Shown here in pieces: positions 53,161-62,431 of a stretch of DNA of 64,000 nt (its first letter is position 1; each line of letters opens with the position of its first letter). A program made the translations under genes and the position numbers. Origin of the DNA: Flavobacterium sp. (GTDB lineage Bacteria; Bacteroidota; Bacteroidia; Flavobacteriales; Flavobacteriaceae); contig NZ_JAPZSP010000039.1 of the NCBI RefSeq assembly GCF_027531705.1, positions 1 through 64,000 on the forward strand, given 5' to 3'. The notes under the pieces were generated by a model. The model ran no database searches. It was given only the letters and a program-made list of their open reading frames with translations, and was not told the DNA's origin.

Positions 53161-54903
53161 ATTGAACTTATAACTAGCACCTAACATGAACTGGAAGGAT
53201 TGAACAGGATAATTTAACCATTTTTGATAACCTTGATTGGCAATATTGTTGAGTTTCAAGAAAGCTGTCAAACGATTGGTGTATTTGAAACCCAAGTGTG
53301 CATTGGCATCGAAATAGCTTTTTAGTGTAACGATATTAGGTACTAATGGATTATTTATTTTATCAATTGCATCTTTTCTATCGCCTACAAAAAATACGTT
53401 GGCACCTGCATACCATTTTGGAGTGATATTTACATCGAGATTAGCACCTAATTTTATACTTGGTAAATTCCATGCTTCTTCTTCATTTTTCATATTGTAG
53501 TTGTTGAAAGTTCCGTTTACACCAATTGAGAAATTTTTGGTAAAATCGGCTTTTAACTCACCAAAAAAACTGATGGTTTTCATATCATCATAAGTCACAT
53601 CAAACGAGTTTCCGTATTGGTAATTTTGTTGTTCAACAATAGTATCATCATAATAATTGCTTACAAAAAATGCTTTACTTTTTTCGCTCACTACAGAACC
53701 GCGAACGTTGTAACTTAAATTGTTAGAGACTTTTCCTTTTAAACCTCCAAAAACGTCAAATTGTTTGTCGGTTGGCGCAACCAATAATGTTGGTGAAACA
53801 AATTGGTTTTCATTTACAAAATCACGATAAGTGTTTTGTTGCAAAGTTCCTTCTGCTCCAGCGTAAAAAATCATGATATTTTCGACCAAAGCGATAGAAG
53901 CGTTGATTTGTGGATAAACGAAAAATTTATTTTTCTTGTTTTCATTGTCAATACTATAAAAAGCAGCTGCACCAAGGTTGAACGACCAGTCATTTCGGCT
54001 CATGGCAATACTTGGATGGATTCCGAGATTGGTGTAACCGTAATTTATTGAAGTTAAATCGGAGTAGTCTTTTTTGAAACTTCCACCAAGATAATCGACT
54101 ATTAATTTGGTTTTGATAGTAGTTCCTGCGGCATCAAACTCGAAAGTTGGTTTTACCAAAAATCTATTTTCTGACGATTTGAATTTATCTGAAAAATGAT
54201 TGAATTTTACGCTCACATCATTGAACATGCTATTAGTAAAATTGATGTTTCCACCAGCTGAAATATTACTGAAAGAATTGGCTTCGTTGATGGTATTTAT
54301 CACTTTAGCTTTTTCGTCTTCGGTAAACAAGTTACCAAAATCAGATGGCAAACCATACCAGAAATTGTTTTTTAGTTCATAACCCAAATCGGCTGTCCAA
54401 GAATAAGCTTGCTTTTTGCTTCCATAAGTCAAATCGAAAGAAGTTGTACTGAATTTATCATCTAAAACTAAATCTTTGATGCCGCCTTGAGACGAAAAAT
54501 GTTTGAACATTCCGCCAAAATAATCAGTATCGCCAATGTTTTTGGTTACATACAATTCGCCCAAAGCGTTGATGTAATTTCCGAGTCCAAGTGTTGCGTA
54601 ACTGTTGAATAATTCTTCTTGTGCTTCTTTGTCAACCCCAGCTGCTTTTCCTTTGGCTGGTGCAAAAGTTGATGCTACTGGAAAGGAGAAAATAGAATAT
54701 TTAATTTCCTCTTTTTTGCTGGTTTCCTCATCGTTTAGACTTGGCGTTTCTTTTACTTTGAAAGCATCAGAAATCGTTGGTGTGTATGGCTTTACAACAT
54801 TTACAACTTCTGTTCCAATGTTTTCGTCTTTCTTTTGAGAGAAAGCGAATTGTGTTGCAAGAAATACTAAACTAAATGCTATATATTGAATTTTGAATTT
54901 CAT
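53155..54903 (-). CDS. Outer-membrane beta-barrel protein (TonB-receptor-like)
   Basis: 582 aa. Signal peptide (MKFKIQYIAFSLVFLATQFAFSQ), an acidic linker with the family phrase EVVNVVKPYTPTISDAFKVKETPSLND, then many amphipathic strands ending QSFQFMLGASYKFNL with a terminal aromatic-x-Asn-Leu typical of barrels. It has no plug domain, so it is not a normal siderophore receptor. Encoded 21 nt after a 1004-aa TPR protein; this pair is conserved in flavobacteria to my knowledge. Likely scaffold or secretion partner; function unknown. Confidence 0.83.
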   Translation of the reverse strand: MKFKIQYIAFSLVFLATQFAFSQKKDENIGTEVVNVVKPYTPTISDAFKVKETPSLNDEETSKKEEIKYSIFSFPVASTFAPAKGKAAGVDKEAQEELFNSYATLGLGNYINALGELYVTKNIGDTDYFGGMFKHFSSQGGIKDLVLDDKFSTTSFDLTYGSKKQAYSWTADLGYELKNNFWYGLPSDFGNLFTEDEKAKVINTINEANSFSNISAGGNINFTNSMFNDVSVKFNHFSDKFKSSENRFLVKPTFEFDAAGTTIKTKLIVDYLGGSFKKDYSDLTSINYGYTNLGIHPSIAMSRNDWSFNLGAAAFYSIDNENKKNKFFVYPQINASIALVENIMIFYAGAEGTLQQNTYRDFVNENQFVSPTLLVAPTDKQFDVFGGLKGKVSNNLSYNVRGSVVSEKSKAFFVSNYYDDTIVEQQNYQYGNSFDVTYDDMKTISFFGELKADFTKNFSIGVNGTFNNYNMKNEEEAWNLPSIKLGANLDVNITPKWYAGANVFFVGDRKDAIDKINNPLVPNIVTLKSYFDANAHLGFKYTNRLTAFLKLNNIANQGYQKWLNYPVQSFQFMLGASYKFNL

Positions 54904-54924
54904 TTTTTTACTTTTTACTATGAA

Positions 54925-57900
54925 TTAATTACCAATTGAGGAATTTGTCTTAGATTCTAACGCTTTAATTGTGTTCAATTCTTTTTGGGCTTCTTCTACA
55001 ACATCGGTGTAATTAGCGAAATTTTTGATTACACTTTCTAGAATATAAGTCGCTTGAAAACTATCTTTTAATCCGTAGAAGTTTTTGGCCATTACCACCA
55101 AACCTTTGGCACCAAAATATTTGTAACCTGAATATTCTTTGGCTATTTTTTGAACCACTTTATTAGATTCTTCAAATTTTGAATCTTTATTTTTGAAATA
55201 AGCATCATAATACAACGCTTCAGCAGCTAATTCACCTTTTGCAATAGTTTGTAATTTGGCATAAGCAATTCTGGCTTTAGCTTCATCATTTGATTTTATA
55301 GCAGAACGAGCCACGATAATTTGTGCATCAGACTTCACTTTATCATCTACTTTTGGATTGGCTAAAACTTTTTCGGCATAAATTACAGCATTTGGATAAT
55401 CTTTGCTTTCATAATATGTCTTCATCAAATTAGATTGTGCAAAAGTTACGTTTTGAGGAAAATCGGCTTCGGTTTCTAAACGTTTTAAAACTATAATTGC
55501 TTTTGTTGCATCTTCTTTTTTCAAGTAAATTTCACATAGTCTTGCCAATGCTTGTTCGGTAAACTCATTTCGCGATTTAGAAATTACGTATTCATAATTC
55601 GGAATTGAATTGTTGGCCAAATCATCCGCATAATAGGATTGAGCCAAATAGAAATTAGCTTTCAAAGCGTGATTTCCGTTTGGAAATTTTGCTAAATAAT
55701 TACTCAACGAAGAAATAGCTTGTTTTACATTATTTTGCAAATATTGTTTTTCGGCACCTTCATAGGTGTCATTATCCAATTCAGCATCAGAAACTTGAAT
55801 ATATCCTAACGTTTTTACCCAATCACCGTATTCAGAAACTTTTCCGTTGTCAACATAAATTAATCTTGCGGTGGCAACAGCTTCTAATGCTTCAGGAGAA
55901 TTTGGATATTCGGCAGCGATTTTTTTGAATTTTGCGATTGCTAAATCATCCTTTTCAGCATTGTAATAAATTAAACCTTGACGTAACATTGCTTTTGATG
56001 TAAACGAACCTTTTTTGAATTCAGCGATTAACTGATCGTAGGTTTTGATTGCCAAATCGGTTTTATTTTCAGTTACATACGTATTTCCTAATTCAAACAA
56101 CGCATCATCACGATATTGCGATTTCGGATAAACTTGTAAAAACGAATTGAAATCTTGAATTTTTCTATCATTTTTTGTCACAAATCCGTAACTGATAGCT
56201 TTTTGGAAAGCAGCATAATCGGCGTCAATTCCTTTCATTTCCATCGATTTGTTGTAAGCTTCCATGGCAGGCCAATATTTTGCTGTTACAAATCGGCTGT
56301 CGCCTAATCTTAAATACGCATCATTCAAACGAACTTTATCGTCTTTAACAGCTTCAACATAGGCTTGAAATGAATTTCCAGCTTGCTCATATTCTTTTAA
56401 TTTGAAATATGCATATCCAATATTATAGTTGATATTTTTATATTCTGGCGTTGTTTTGGCTTCAGGAAATCCTGCAAATTGTTTGAAACTCAATAAAGCA
56501 TCGTTGAAATTATCCAAACCATATTCTGTTTCAGCTTTCCAAAAAGTTGCTCTCGCTGTGAACTTGGCATCGCTTTGTTCCGCAATAGATTTTTTGAACA
56601 TCGTTAATGCTTGTTGGTAATCGCCATCCGTATATAATTCGATTCCGCGATAGAAAGTTACTTTTTGGTAGGCTAATTTGTTTCCGAATGATTTATTTTT
56701 TTCTAATAAGCTCAAAGCTTCTTTGTAATTTTTAGAAGTTATGTACGAATTGATAAGCAAGGTTTGAAGTTCCGTTTTGTTAGGCGAATTTGGATATTTA
56801 GTCATAAACGAATTCAAAACATCGGGTACACTTTGGTAAGAATTTCCAATTTCGTAACTCAATTTGGCATAATTCAAATAAGCATCTTCTTGGATTTTCA
56901 AATCAAATTCCATTTCAGAAGCATTTTTGAAAGCGTTTAAGGCTTCTTGTTTTTTATTGATTTTCATGTAGCTTTCACCCAAGTGATAGTAAGCATTTTG
57001 AGCAACGGCATCTTTTCCGCCAATGATTTTATTGAATTGCGCAATGGCACTGTTGTAATCTTCTTGTTTGTAATAAGCGTAACCAATTTGGTAGTAATCT
57101 GTATTACTCCATTTCCCTTTGGTTCCACGGTATTCTCTTAGAAACGGAATGGCTTTGTCGTATTGTTTCAAATTGAAATAACTTTCACCTATAATTTTGT
57201 TCAATTCCGATTTTTCTGCCGCAGTTGATTTTGCCATGGCGGTTTGCCCCAACTCGATAGCTTTTTGAAAATTACCCGATTTGAAACTCATATCAGCCTG
57301 AAAATAGGATAATTTTTCTTTGTATTTTTCTTCGCCCGCTACTTCATTAAAAAACTCGTTGGCTTTTTTATAATCGTCGCCTTCATACGCCATAAAACCT
57401 AGATAATATTTAGCTTGTGAACCATATTCTTTAGATTTTATAACTTTATTGAAATAAGGCGTTGCTTCTTTCTTTTTATTAGCAGAAAAATAGCAATAAC
57501 CTCTTTGAAAGTTGTATTTTTCAAGTTCTTCGTAGCTTAAAGAATTGACATCTACTCGTTCTGACCAAGCAAGCGATTGCGGATAATTTCCTTGTTCAAA
57601 ATAAAACTGAGAAACTTCGGTATACGCTTGATTTTGTTTTGGACTTGTTGGATATTCAGCAATGAAGCGTTCCATCATTTGGTCGGCGTTTGCTTGTCCT
57701 AAATGAATAGCACAATTAGCACTATAATAAGCACAATCAGCCTGAATATCAGCATTGTCATTATTTGCTTTTACTTTATCAAAAATAATTTGTGCCGATT
57801 GGTATTGGTTATTTTTATACAGATTTACAGCTCTTTGAAAATCTTCTAAATCATTAGAATAGATAGCCGACTTTTGCGAAAAAGTGGTGCTACTTGTTAT

Positions 57901-57939
57901 AAAAATCAAGAGAAATAATAGTCTTTTTATTTGTTTCAT
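54925..57939 (-). CDS. Large TPR-repeat protein
   Basis: 1004 aa. Signal peptide (MKQIKRLLFLLIFITSSTTFSQ), then about 25 TPR helix pairs of tetratricopeptide type (for example YYQIGYAYYKQEDYNSAIAQFNKIIG; AYYHLGESYMKINKKQEALNAFKNA; ARLCEIYLKKEDATKAIIVLKRL). It ends with ESKTNSSIGN and has no enzymatic domain. TPR solenoids of this size hold envelope complexes together; together with the barrel gene 21 nt downstream it likely forms a periplasm/outer-membrane complex. First gene of the pair. Confidence 0.92.
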   Translation of the reverse strand: MKQIKRLLFLLIFITSSTTFSQKSAIYSNDLEDFQRAVNLYKNNQYQSAQIIFDKVKANNDNADIQADCAYYSANCAIHLGQANADQMMERFIAEYPTSPKQNQAYTEVSQFYFEQGNYPQSLAWSERVDVNSLSYEELEKYNFQRGYCYFSANKKKEATPYFNKVIKSKEYGSQAKYYLGFMAYEGDDYKKANEFFNEVAGEEKYKEKLSYFQADMSFKSGNFQKAIELGQTAMAKSTAAEKSELNKIIGESYFNLKQYDKAIPFLREYRGTKGKWSNTDYYQIGYAYYKQEDYNSAIAQFNKIIGGKDAVAQNAYYHLGESYMKINKKQEALNAFKNASEMEFDLKIQEDAYLNYAKLSYEIGNSYQSVPDVLNSFMTKYPNSPNKTELQTLLINSYITSKNYKEALSLLEKNKSFGNKLAYQKVTFYRGIELYTDGDYQQALTMFKKSIAEQSDAKFTARATFWKAETEYGLDNFNDALLSFKQFAGFPEAKTTPEYKNINYNIGYAYFKLKEYEQAGNSFQAYVEAVKDDKVRLNDAYLRLGDSRFVTAKYWPAMEAYNKSMEMKGIDADYAAFQKAISYGFVTKNDRKIQDFNSFLQVYPKSQYRDDALFELGNTYVTENKTDLAIKTYDQLIAEFKKGSFTSKAMLRQGLIYYNAEKDDLAIAKFKKIAAEYPNSPEALEAVATARLIYVDNGKVSEYGDWVKTLGYIQVSDAELDNDTYEGAEKQYLQNNVKQAISSLSNYLAKFPNGNHALKANFYLAQSYYADDLANNSIPNYEYVISKSRNEFTEQALARLCEIYLKKEDATKAIIVLKRLETEADFPQNVTFAQSNLMKTYYESKDYPNAVIYAEKVLANPKVDDKVKSDAQIIVARSAIKSNDEAKARIAYAKLQTIAKGELAAEALYYDAYFKNKDSKFEESNKVVQKIAKEYSGYKYFGAKGLVVMAKNFYGLKDSFQATYILESVIKNFANYTDVVEEAQKELNTIKALESKTNSSIGN

Positions 57940-58171
57940 ATATGGATAATATTTGTTTTTTAAAGGAATATGGAATATCCATGACAGAATCTACATAAAT
58001 GTTTTCGTCAGCAAAACATGGATATTTCATTGCCTTACTTGTTTACTGTCAAATGTATTGATTTCTATAACCTATAACGGAGTAAGCTTGGTATTTATTA
58101 TAAACATTCTTTTTAACAATTGTTTTGTTGTGAATGATAGACATTGAATTTTTATTAAAACAGTAAAATAA

Positions 58172-58203
58172 TTTTGAATACCAGCGTTATCTTATTACTT
58201 TTA
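58172..58203 (+). promoter_or_regulatory. Promoter of ftsE
   Basis: TTTTG (58172-58176), 19 nt, TACTTTTA (58196-58203; seven of eight to consensus), 21 nt before the ATG. The rest of the 285-nt spacer 57940-58224 shows no other feature that I can support. Confidence 0.55.
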
Positions 58204-58224
58204 CAACATTAAATAATTCAAATT

Positions 58225-58908
58225 ATGTCAGAAACTGTTTTATCATTAAAAAATGCAACGATTTACCAAGAAAACAATCCGATTTTGTCGGATATTACAC
58301 TTGATGTTAAGCATGGTGATTTTATATATATTATTGGAAAAACAGGTTCAGGAAAAAGTAGTTTGATGAAAACTTTTTATGCCGATTTACCTTTAACAGA
58401 AGGCGAAGGCGAAATTGTTGAATACAATTTGGTTGGTTTAAAAGAAAATGACATTCCGTATTTGAGACGAAAAGTTGGGATTGTTTTTCAGGATTTTCAA
58501 CTTTTACCCGATAGAAGTGTGAAAGAAAATATGCTTTTTGTATTAAAAGCTACTGGCTGGACAGACAAAACTGAAATGGATGAAAAAATTGATGAAGTTT
58601 TGGCTAAAGTCGATTTGAAATCAATTGCCTCCAAAATGCCGCATCAACTTTCTGGTGGTGAGCAACAACGAGTAGCCATTGCAAGAGCTTTACTGAATGA
58701 CCCAGAACTTATTTTGGCAGACGAACCAACTGGAAACCTTGATCCACAAACAAGCGTTGAAGTTATGGAAGTATTGCGAAAAATCAATGCTAATGGCAAA
58801 ACGGTTATTATGGCAACGCACGATTATGCTTTGTTGATGAAGTTTCCATCCAAAACGTTGAAATGTGAAAACGGGCAACTTTTTGAAGTGGTTCAAAGAA
58901 CGGTTTAA
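58225..58908 (+). CDS. ftsE: Cell-division ABC ATPase FtsE
   Basis: 227 aa, usual FtsE length. Walker A GKTGSGKSS (about residues 38-46), Q-loop in VGIVFQDFQLLPDRSVKENM, signature LSGGEQQR, Walker B LILADEPTGNLD and H-loop MATHDY. FtsE with FtsX controls cell-wall hydrolases at the division site. FtsX is not adjacent: the next gene, overlapping by one base (TAATG), is a glycosyltransferase. Confidence 0.93.
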   Translation: MSETVLSLKNATIYQENNPILSDITLDVKHGDFIYIIGKTGSGKSSLMKTFYADLPLTEGEGEIVEYNLVGLKENDIPYLRRKVGIVFQDFQLLPDRSVKENMLFVLKATGWTDKTEMDEKIDEVLAKVDLKSIASKMPHQLSGGEQQRVAIARALLNDPELILADEPTGNLDPQTSVEVMEVLRKINANGKTVIMATHDYALLMKFPSKTLKCENGQLFEVVQRTV

Positions 58909-59795
58909 TGCTTTCTATACTCATTCCGACATACAACTATAATGTATATCCATTAGTTTTGGAATTGCATAAACAATGTTTGGAATGCCAAATTGAGTTC
59001 GAGATATTGGTTCAGGATGATGCTTCAAAATCGGAGTTGAATCTTGAAAATGAAAAGATAAATTTAGTTTCAAACTGCCATTTTTTTTGTGCTGAAACTA
59101 ATTTAGGAAGAGGCGAAAACAGAAATAGTTTAGCCAATAGAGCACATCATAATTGGTTTCTTTTTTTAGATTGTGATACTTTTCCAACTGATTCAAATTT
59201 TATAAAAAATTATATTGAGGTAATTGTACAATGTAAACCCAATGTAATTTATGGTGGTTTAGCCTACAAAAATGAAAAACCCAAAAAAGAGGAAATATTA
59301 CGATGGGTTTATGGAAAAAAAAGAGAAGCAAAATCGATTGAAGAAAGAAAACGAAACCCAAGCTTTGCTTTGACATCAAATCTTGCCATTTTAAGTGAAG
59401 TATTTTGCGAAATTAAATTTGATAGTAGTATAAAAAATTACGGTTATGAAGATTTAATTTTTATATCAGAATTAGAAAAAAATAACATACAAATTGAACA
59501 AATTGATAATTGTGTTTATCATCTAAATTTAGAAAACTCTGAACATTTTCTTGAAAAAACTGAAATTGCATTACGAACTTTACACACAATTTCAAAAAAT
59601 GATTTGTACAAAACTGAAACTCAAGTAACAAAATATTATAGTCAAATTAAACGATATAAAATTGATTTGTTTCTTTTATTCATCTTTAGAAAATTTAAAA
59701 GAGTATTGAAGAAAAATTTACTTTCAAATAATCCATCTTTGTTTGTTTTTGATTTATATAAATTGGGGTTTTTCACCGAAATTAGTAATTATTAA
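58908..59795 (+). CDS. Glycosyltransferase family 2
   Basis: 295 aa, GT-A fold: SILIPTYNYNVYPLVLELHKQC at the start, the donor-binding segment LVQDDASKSE and the DxD-like DCDTFPTD. Membrane-proximal C-terminus is basic (RYKIDLFLLFIFRKFKRVLKKN). Starts in the ftsE stop codon, so it is translated from the same mRNA. Acts on a lipid-linked or surface glycan; acceptor unknown. Its 3' end overlaps the convergent GT4 gene by 4 nt. Confidence 0.9.
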   Translation: MLSILIPTYNYNVYPLVLELHKQCLECQIEFEILVQDDASKSELNLENEKINLVSNCHFFCAETNLGRGENRNSLANRAHHNWFLFLDCDTFPTDSNFIKNYIEVIVQCKPNVIYGGLAYKNEKPKKEEILRWVYGKKREAKSIEERKRNPSFALTSNLAILSEVFCEIKFDSSIKNYGYEDLIFISELEKNNIQIEQIDNCVYHLNLENSEHFLEKTEIALRTLHTISKNDLYKTETQVTKYYSQIKRYKIDLFLLFIFRKFKRVLKKNLLSNNPSLFVFDLYKLGFFTEISNY

Positions 59796-60895
59796 ACTTT
59801 ACTTTTAGTTACTTCTTGAATTAACTTCTCCCATTTTTCGATAATTTTTTCCTTTTCATATTCAAAAATTTTTGTTCTTCCCGATTTTCCCATTTGAACT
59901 CTAAGATTTTTATCTTGCATTAAAAGAAGAAGTTTTTTTGCAAACTCATTTTTATCGCCATCGGGAATTAAAAATCCATTTTCAGAATCTATAATCATTG
60001 ACTTTGGGCCAATTGGACAATTATATGATATTAGAGGTAATCCACAAGACTGCGCTTCTAATAAAACATTTGGAAATCCTTCTGAACGTGAAGGCATTAG
60101 ATAAATTGAAGCATTCAAATATTCTTGTATTATATCATTTGTTGGTGGCAGAATTTCGATAGAGTGTGCAATATCATTTCTTATTGCATGTTCAATCAAG
60201 GCTTCTCTATTTTCTGAGACTCCAATAATTTTCAACTTCCATTCTTTATTTTCTTTTTGAACAAGTTGCCATATATCCAATAACCTATCCAATCCTTTTT
60301 CATAAGAATTTCTGGCAACACAAATAGCAATTTTCTCATCTAAACTTGTAACTGTTTGCGTTATATTTTCAATAGGATTGGGGATTATGAATGTCTTTTT
60401 TTTTATTCCCCATTCCTCCTGACTTTCTTTGGAAAGAAAAACTATATAATTATAAAATTTCACAAATTTTCTACGATAAAAATATTTTAGATTGTGAAAT
60501 AATTGGTTTATTCTATTGGGAGCTATCGATGTTATTTCGTTGTAAAGTGATCCTCGTACTTCAAAAACCAGCTGGCATTTGTGAGTTACCAAAAAAGGTA
60601 TTAAGTAAGCTTTTAAACCATTATCGCTCACAAAAATTAGATCAGGTTTTACTGTATTAACTATATTATTTAATGCTTTGTGGTAACGATATAAAAAAGA
60701 AATTTTATTTCCATATAATACCATGTCAAAAAATTGGATGGAAGCATTGTACTTATAGGGAGCATTTTGCCAACCATTATTTTGTGTAGCTATATAAACC
60801 TGATGATTTTGGGCTAGTGCACTAGCTTTTACGGAAAGAATTTTGGCCACACCACCATAATCATTAGCTTTTGGAGTTATATAAAGAATTTTCAT
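59792..60895 (-). CDS. Glycosyltransferase family 4
   Basis: 367 aa, GT-B. N-terminal ILYITPKANDYGGVAKILSVKA; C-terminal donor-binding GRSGRTKI preceded by the E(x7)E-type YLMPSRSEGFPNVLLEAQSCGLPLISYNCPIGP. Adds a sugar to a glycan in polysaccharide synthesis. Last of three overlapping minus-strand genes (4-nt overlap with the cupin gene), so it is co-expressed with it. Confidence 0.92.
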   Translation of the reverse strand: MKILYITPKANDYGGVAKILSVKASALAQNHQVYIATQNNGWQNAPYKYNASIQFFDMVLYGNKISFLYRYHKALNNIVNTVKPDLIFVSDNGLKAYLIPFLVTHKCQLVFEVRGSLYNEITSIAPNRINQLFHNLKYFYRRKFVKFYNYIVFLSKESQEEWGIKKKTFIIPNPIENITQTVTSLDEKIAICVARNSYEKGLDRLLDIWQLVQKENKEWKLKIIGVSENREALIEHAIRNDIAHSIEILPPTNDIIQEYLNASIYLMPSRSEGFPNVLLEAQSCGLPLISYNCPIGPKSMIIDSENGFLIPDGDKNEFAKKLLLLMQDKNLRVQMGKSGRTKIFEYEKEKIIEKWEKLIQEVTKSKV

Positions 60896-61284
60896 TTAAC
60901 TGAAGATAAAAAATCATTGTAATCTCTGATATAATCATTTTCATTATAATTTTCAGAGGCCAATACCAAACAAACAGCACCAGAAGAAAAATTTTCTAGT
61001 TCACGCCAAGTGTAATTTTCTATGAGTAAGCCTTTATTGGGCTTATTTAGAGTCACTTTTTCCTTAACTTTTCCATTATCCAATATCACATCAAAACTAC
61101 CCGAAATTGCTATTAAAACTTGGGTTAACTTTTTATGAGCATGACCGCCACGAACTGCGCTACTCGGAATATCATATAAATAATAAACTCGTTTTACTTC
61201 AAAAGGAATTGTGTCATTTTCTATAACAGCTATATTGCCTAAATTATTTTCTATTTTCGGAATATCAATAATAGTAGTTTTCAT
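60892..61284 (-). CDS. FdtA/QdtA-like dTDP-sugar 3,4-ketoisomerase (cupin)
   Basis: 130 aa, RmlC-type cupin: FEVKRVYYLYDIPSSAVRGGHAHKKLTQVLIAISGSFDVILDNG, with RGGHAH supplying catalytic His residues, and WRELENFSSGAVCLVLASENYNENDYIRDY near the end. Such enzymes convert dTDP-4-keto-6-deoxyglucose into the 3-keto isomer on the route to aminated deoxy sugars (Fuc3NAc, Qui3NAc). Overlaps both neighbours (1 and 4 nt). Confidence 0.9.
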   Translation of the reverse strand: MKTTIIDIPKIENNLGNIAVIENDTIPFEVKRVYYLYDIPSSAVRGGHAHKKLTQVLIAISGSFDVILDNGKVKEKVTLNKPNKGLLIENYTWRELENFSSGAVCLVLASENYNENDYIRDYNDFLSSVK

Positions 61285-62360
61285 TATTTCTTAGTTTGAT
61301 TAAAAAGAAAAATCCATTGTTTTCCAATGTTTTCAACTGAAAACTGAGTAATACTAGTTAACGAATTTTCTTTAAAGGTAGTATAAAGTTCTTTGTCGCA
61401 ATATAAATTTCTCATAGCTTCTGACAATTTATCAATGTTTTGATTTTCTACTAAAATCCCGTTTAGATTTGGGTCAATAATTTCGTTTGGACCGCAAAAG
61501 CAATCAAATGAAATAACAGGTGTTTCATTTATCAACGATTCGACTAGTGTGTTAGCAAATCCTTCATTTTTGCTTGAAACCACCAAAAAAAGTGCATTTT
61601 TTTGATACGGAAAAGGATTGGATTGGTTTCCTTTGAATATAACATTACTCGTCAAATTCAATTTTTCAACTAGTGTTTTTAGCTCATCCATATACTTTCC
61701 TTCTCCAAGAATAAGCAATGAAACATCTTTTAGATGTAAATCTGATTTATGATAAGCAAGAATAAGTTTATCAAACTGTTTTACACGCCTATTCATTCTA
61801 CCAACGGCGACAATATAGTTCCTCTCGACTGGAACAAAACTTTTGCCTAAAGATTGAATTTTATTAATTTCGAATGGATTATAAATTGTTGTTATTTTTG
61901 ATTTTAAATGATTTTCTAACAATTTTTCAATTGCTTTACTAACCGTCACTACTTGATGTTTTGAATAAATTAAGTTTGCAAGAAAATGATTTTCGGGAAT
62001 ATATTTTTTTGTAACGCCGCTATGAACGGTATAAAAAACTTTGGTATTATATACGCAATGTGAAATTAAAAGTTCATTAATTGCATTTACTCTATATCTA
62101 AAATCGATTATATAATCAAATTGATTTTTTTTTAGATACTTTTTCAAAATGAATAACCGTTTTAACTTGTCAAAAATCGTTTTTGATTTTAATTTTCCTA
62201 AATTGAAAATTTCTCCCGAAAAATCGTATTCTATCCAATCCAAAAATGTAATACTATGCACCTCAAAATTATTTTCATGAAAAAAATTAGATAGTGTTGC
62301 ATGAACTTTTTCGGCACCACCACCAGCTAAACAATCACCAACTAACGCGATTTTTTTCAA
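61284..62360 (-). CDS. Glycosyltransferase family 4
   Basis: 358 aa if it starts at the TTG at 62360 (MKKIALVGDCLAGGGAEKVH), which is the natural N-terminus. No ATG exists upstream; a TTG at 62402 overlaps a perfect -7 element (minus TATATTTG, 62400-62407), so it would lie at or before the transcription start. GT-B features: GGGAEKVHATL, ILGEGKYMDEL, VSSKNEGFANTLVESLINETPVISFDCFCGPNEII. Overlaps the cupin start by one base. First gene of the minus-strand group. Confidence 0.88.
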   Translation of the reverse strand: MKKIALVGDCLAGGGAEKVHATLSNFFHENNFEVHSITFLDWIEYDFSGEIFNLGKLKSKTIFDKLKRLFILKKYLKKNQFDYIIDFRYRVNAINELLISHCVYNTKVFYTVHSGVTKKYIPENHFLANLIYSKHQVVTVSKAIEKLLENHLKSKITTIYNPFEINKIQSLGKSFVPVERNYIVAVGRMNRRVKQFDKLILAYHKSDLHLKDVSLLILGEGKYMDELKTLVEKLNLTSNVIFKGNQSNPFPYQKNALFLVVSSKNEGFANTLVESLINETPVISFDCFCGPNEIIDPNLNGILVENQNIDKLSEAMRNLYCDKELYTTFKENSLTSITQFSVENIGKQWIFLFNQTKK

Positions 62361-62399
62361 CTTATGAATACTATGAGTTAATATTTTTTTACTTTTGCT

Positions 62400-62431
62400 C
62401 AAATATACTATACTTTGCTTGAATTATGCAA
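62400..62431 (-). promoter_or_regulatory. Promoter of the minus-strand glycosyltransferase group
   Basis: Minus strand TTTTTTTG (TTG at 62431-62429), 21 nt, TATATTTG (62407-62400). The -33 element lies inside the start of the divergent GT2 gene. Confidence 0.5.

Noticed and set aside
57953..58147. 64-codon frame in the spacer before ftsE
   Set aside because: No ribosome-binding context, no homology that I recognise; ordinary AT-rich spacer.
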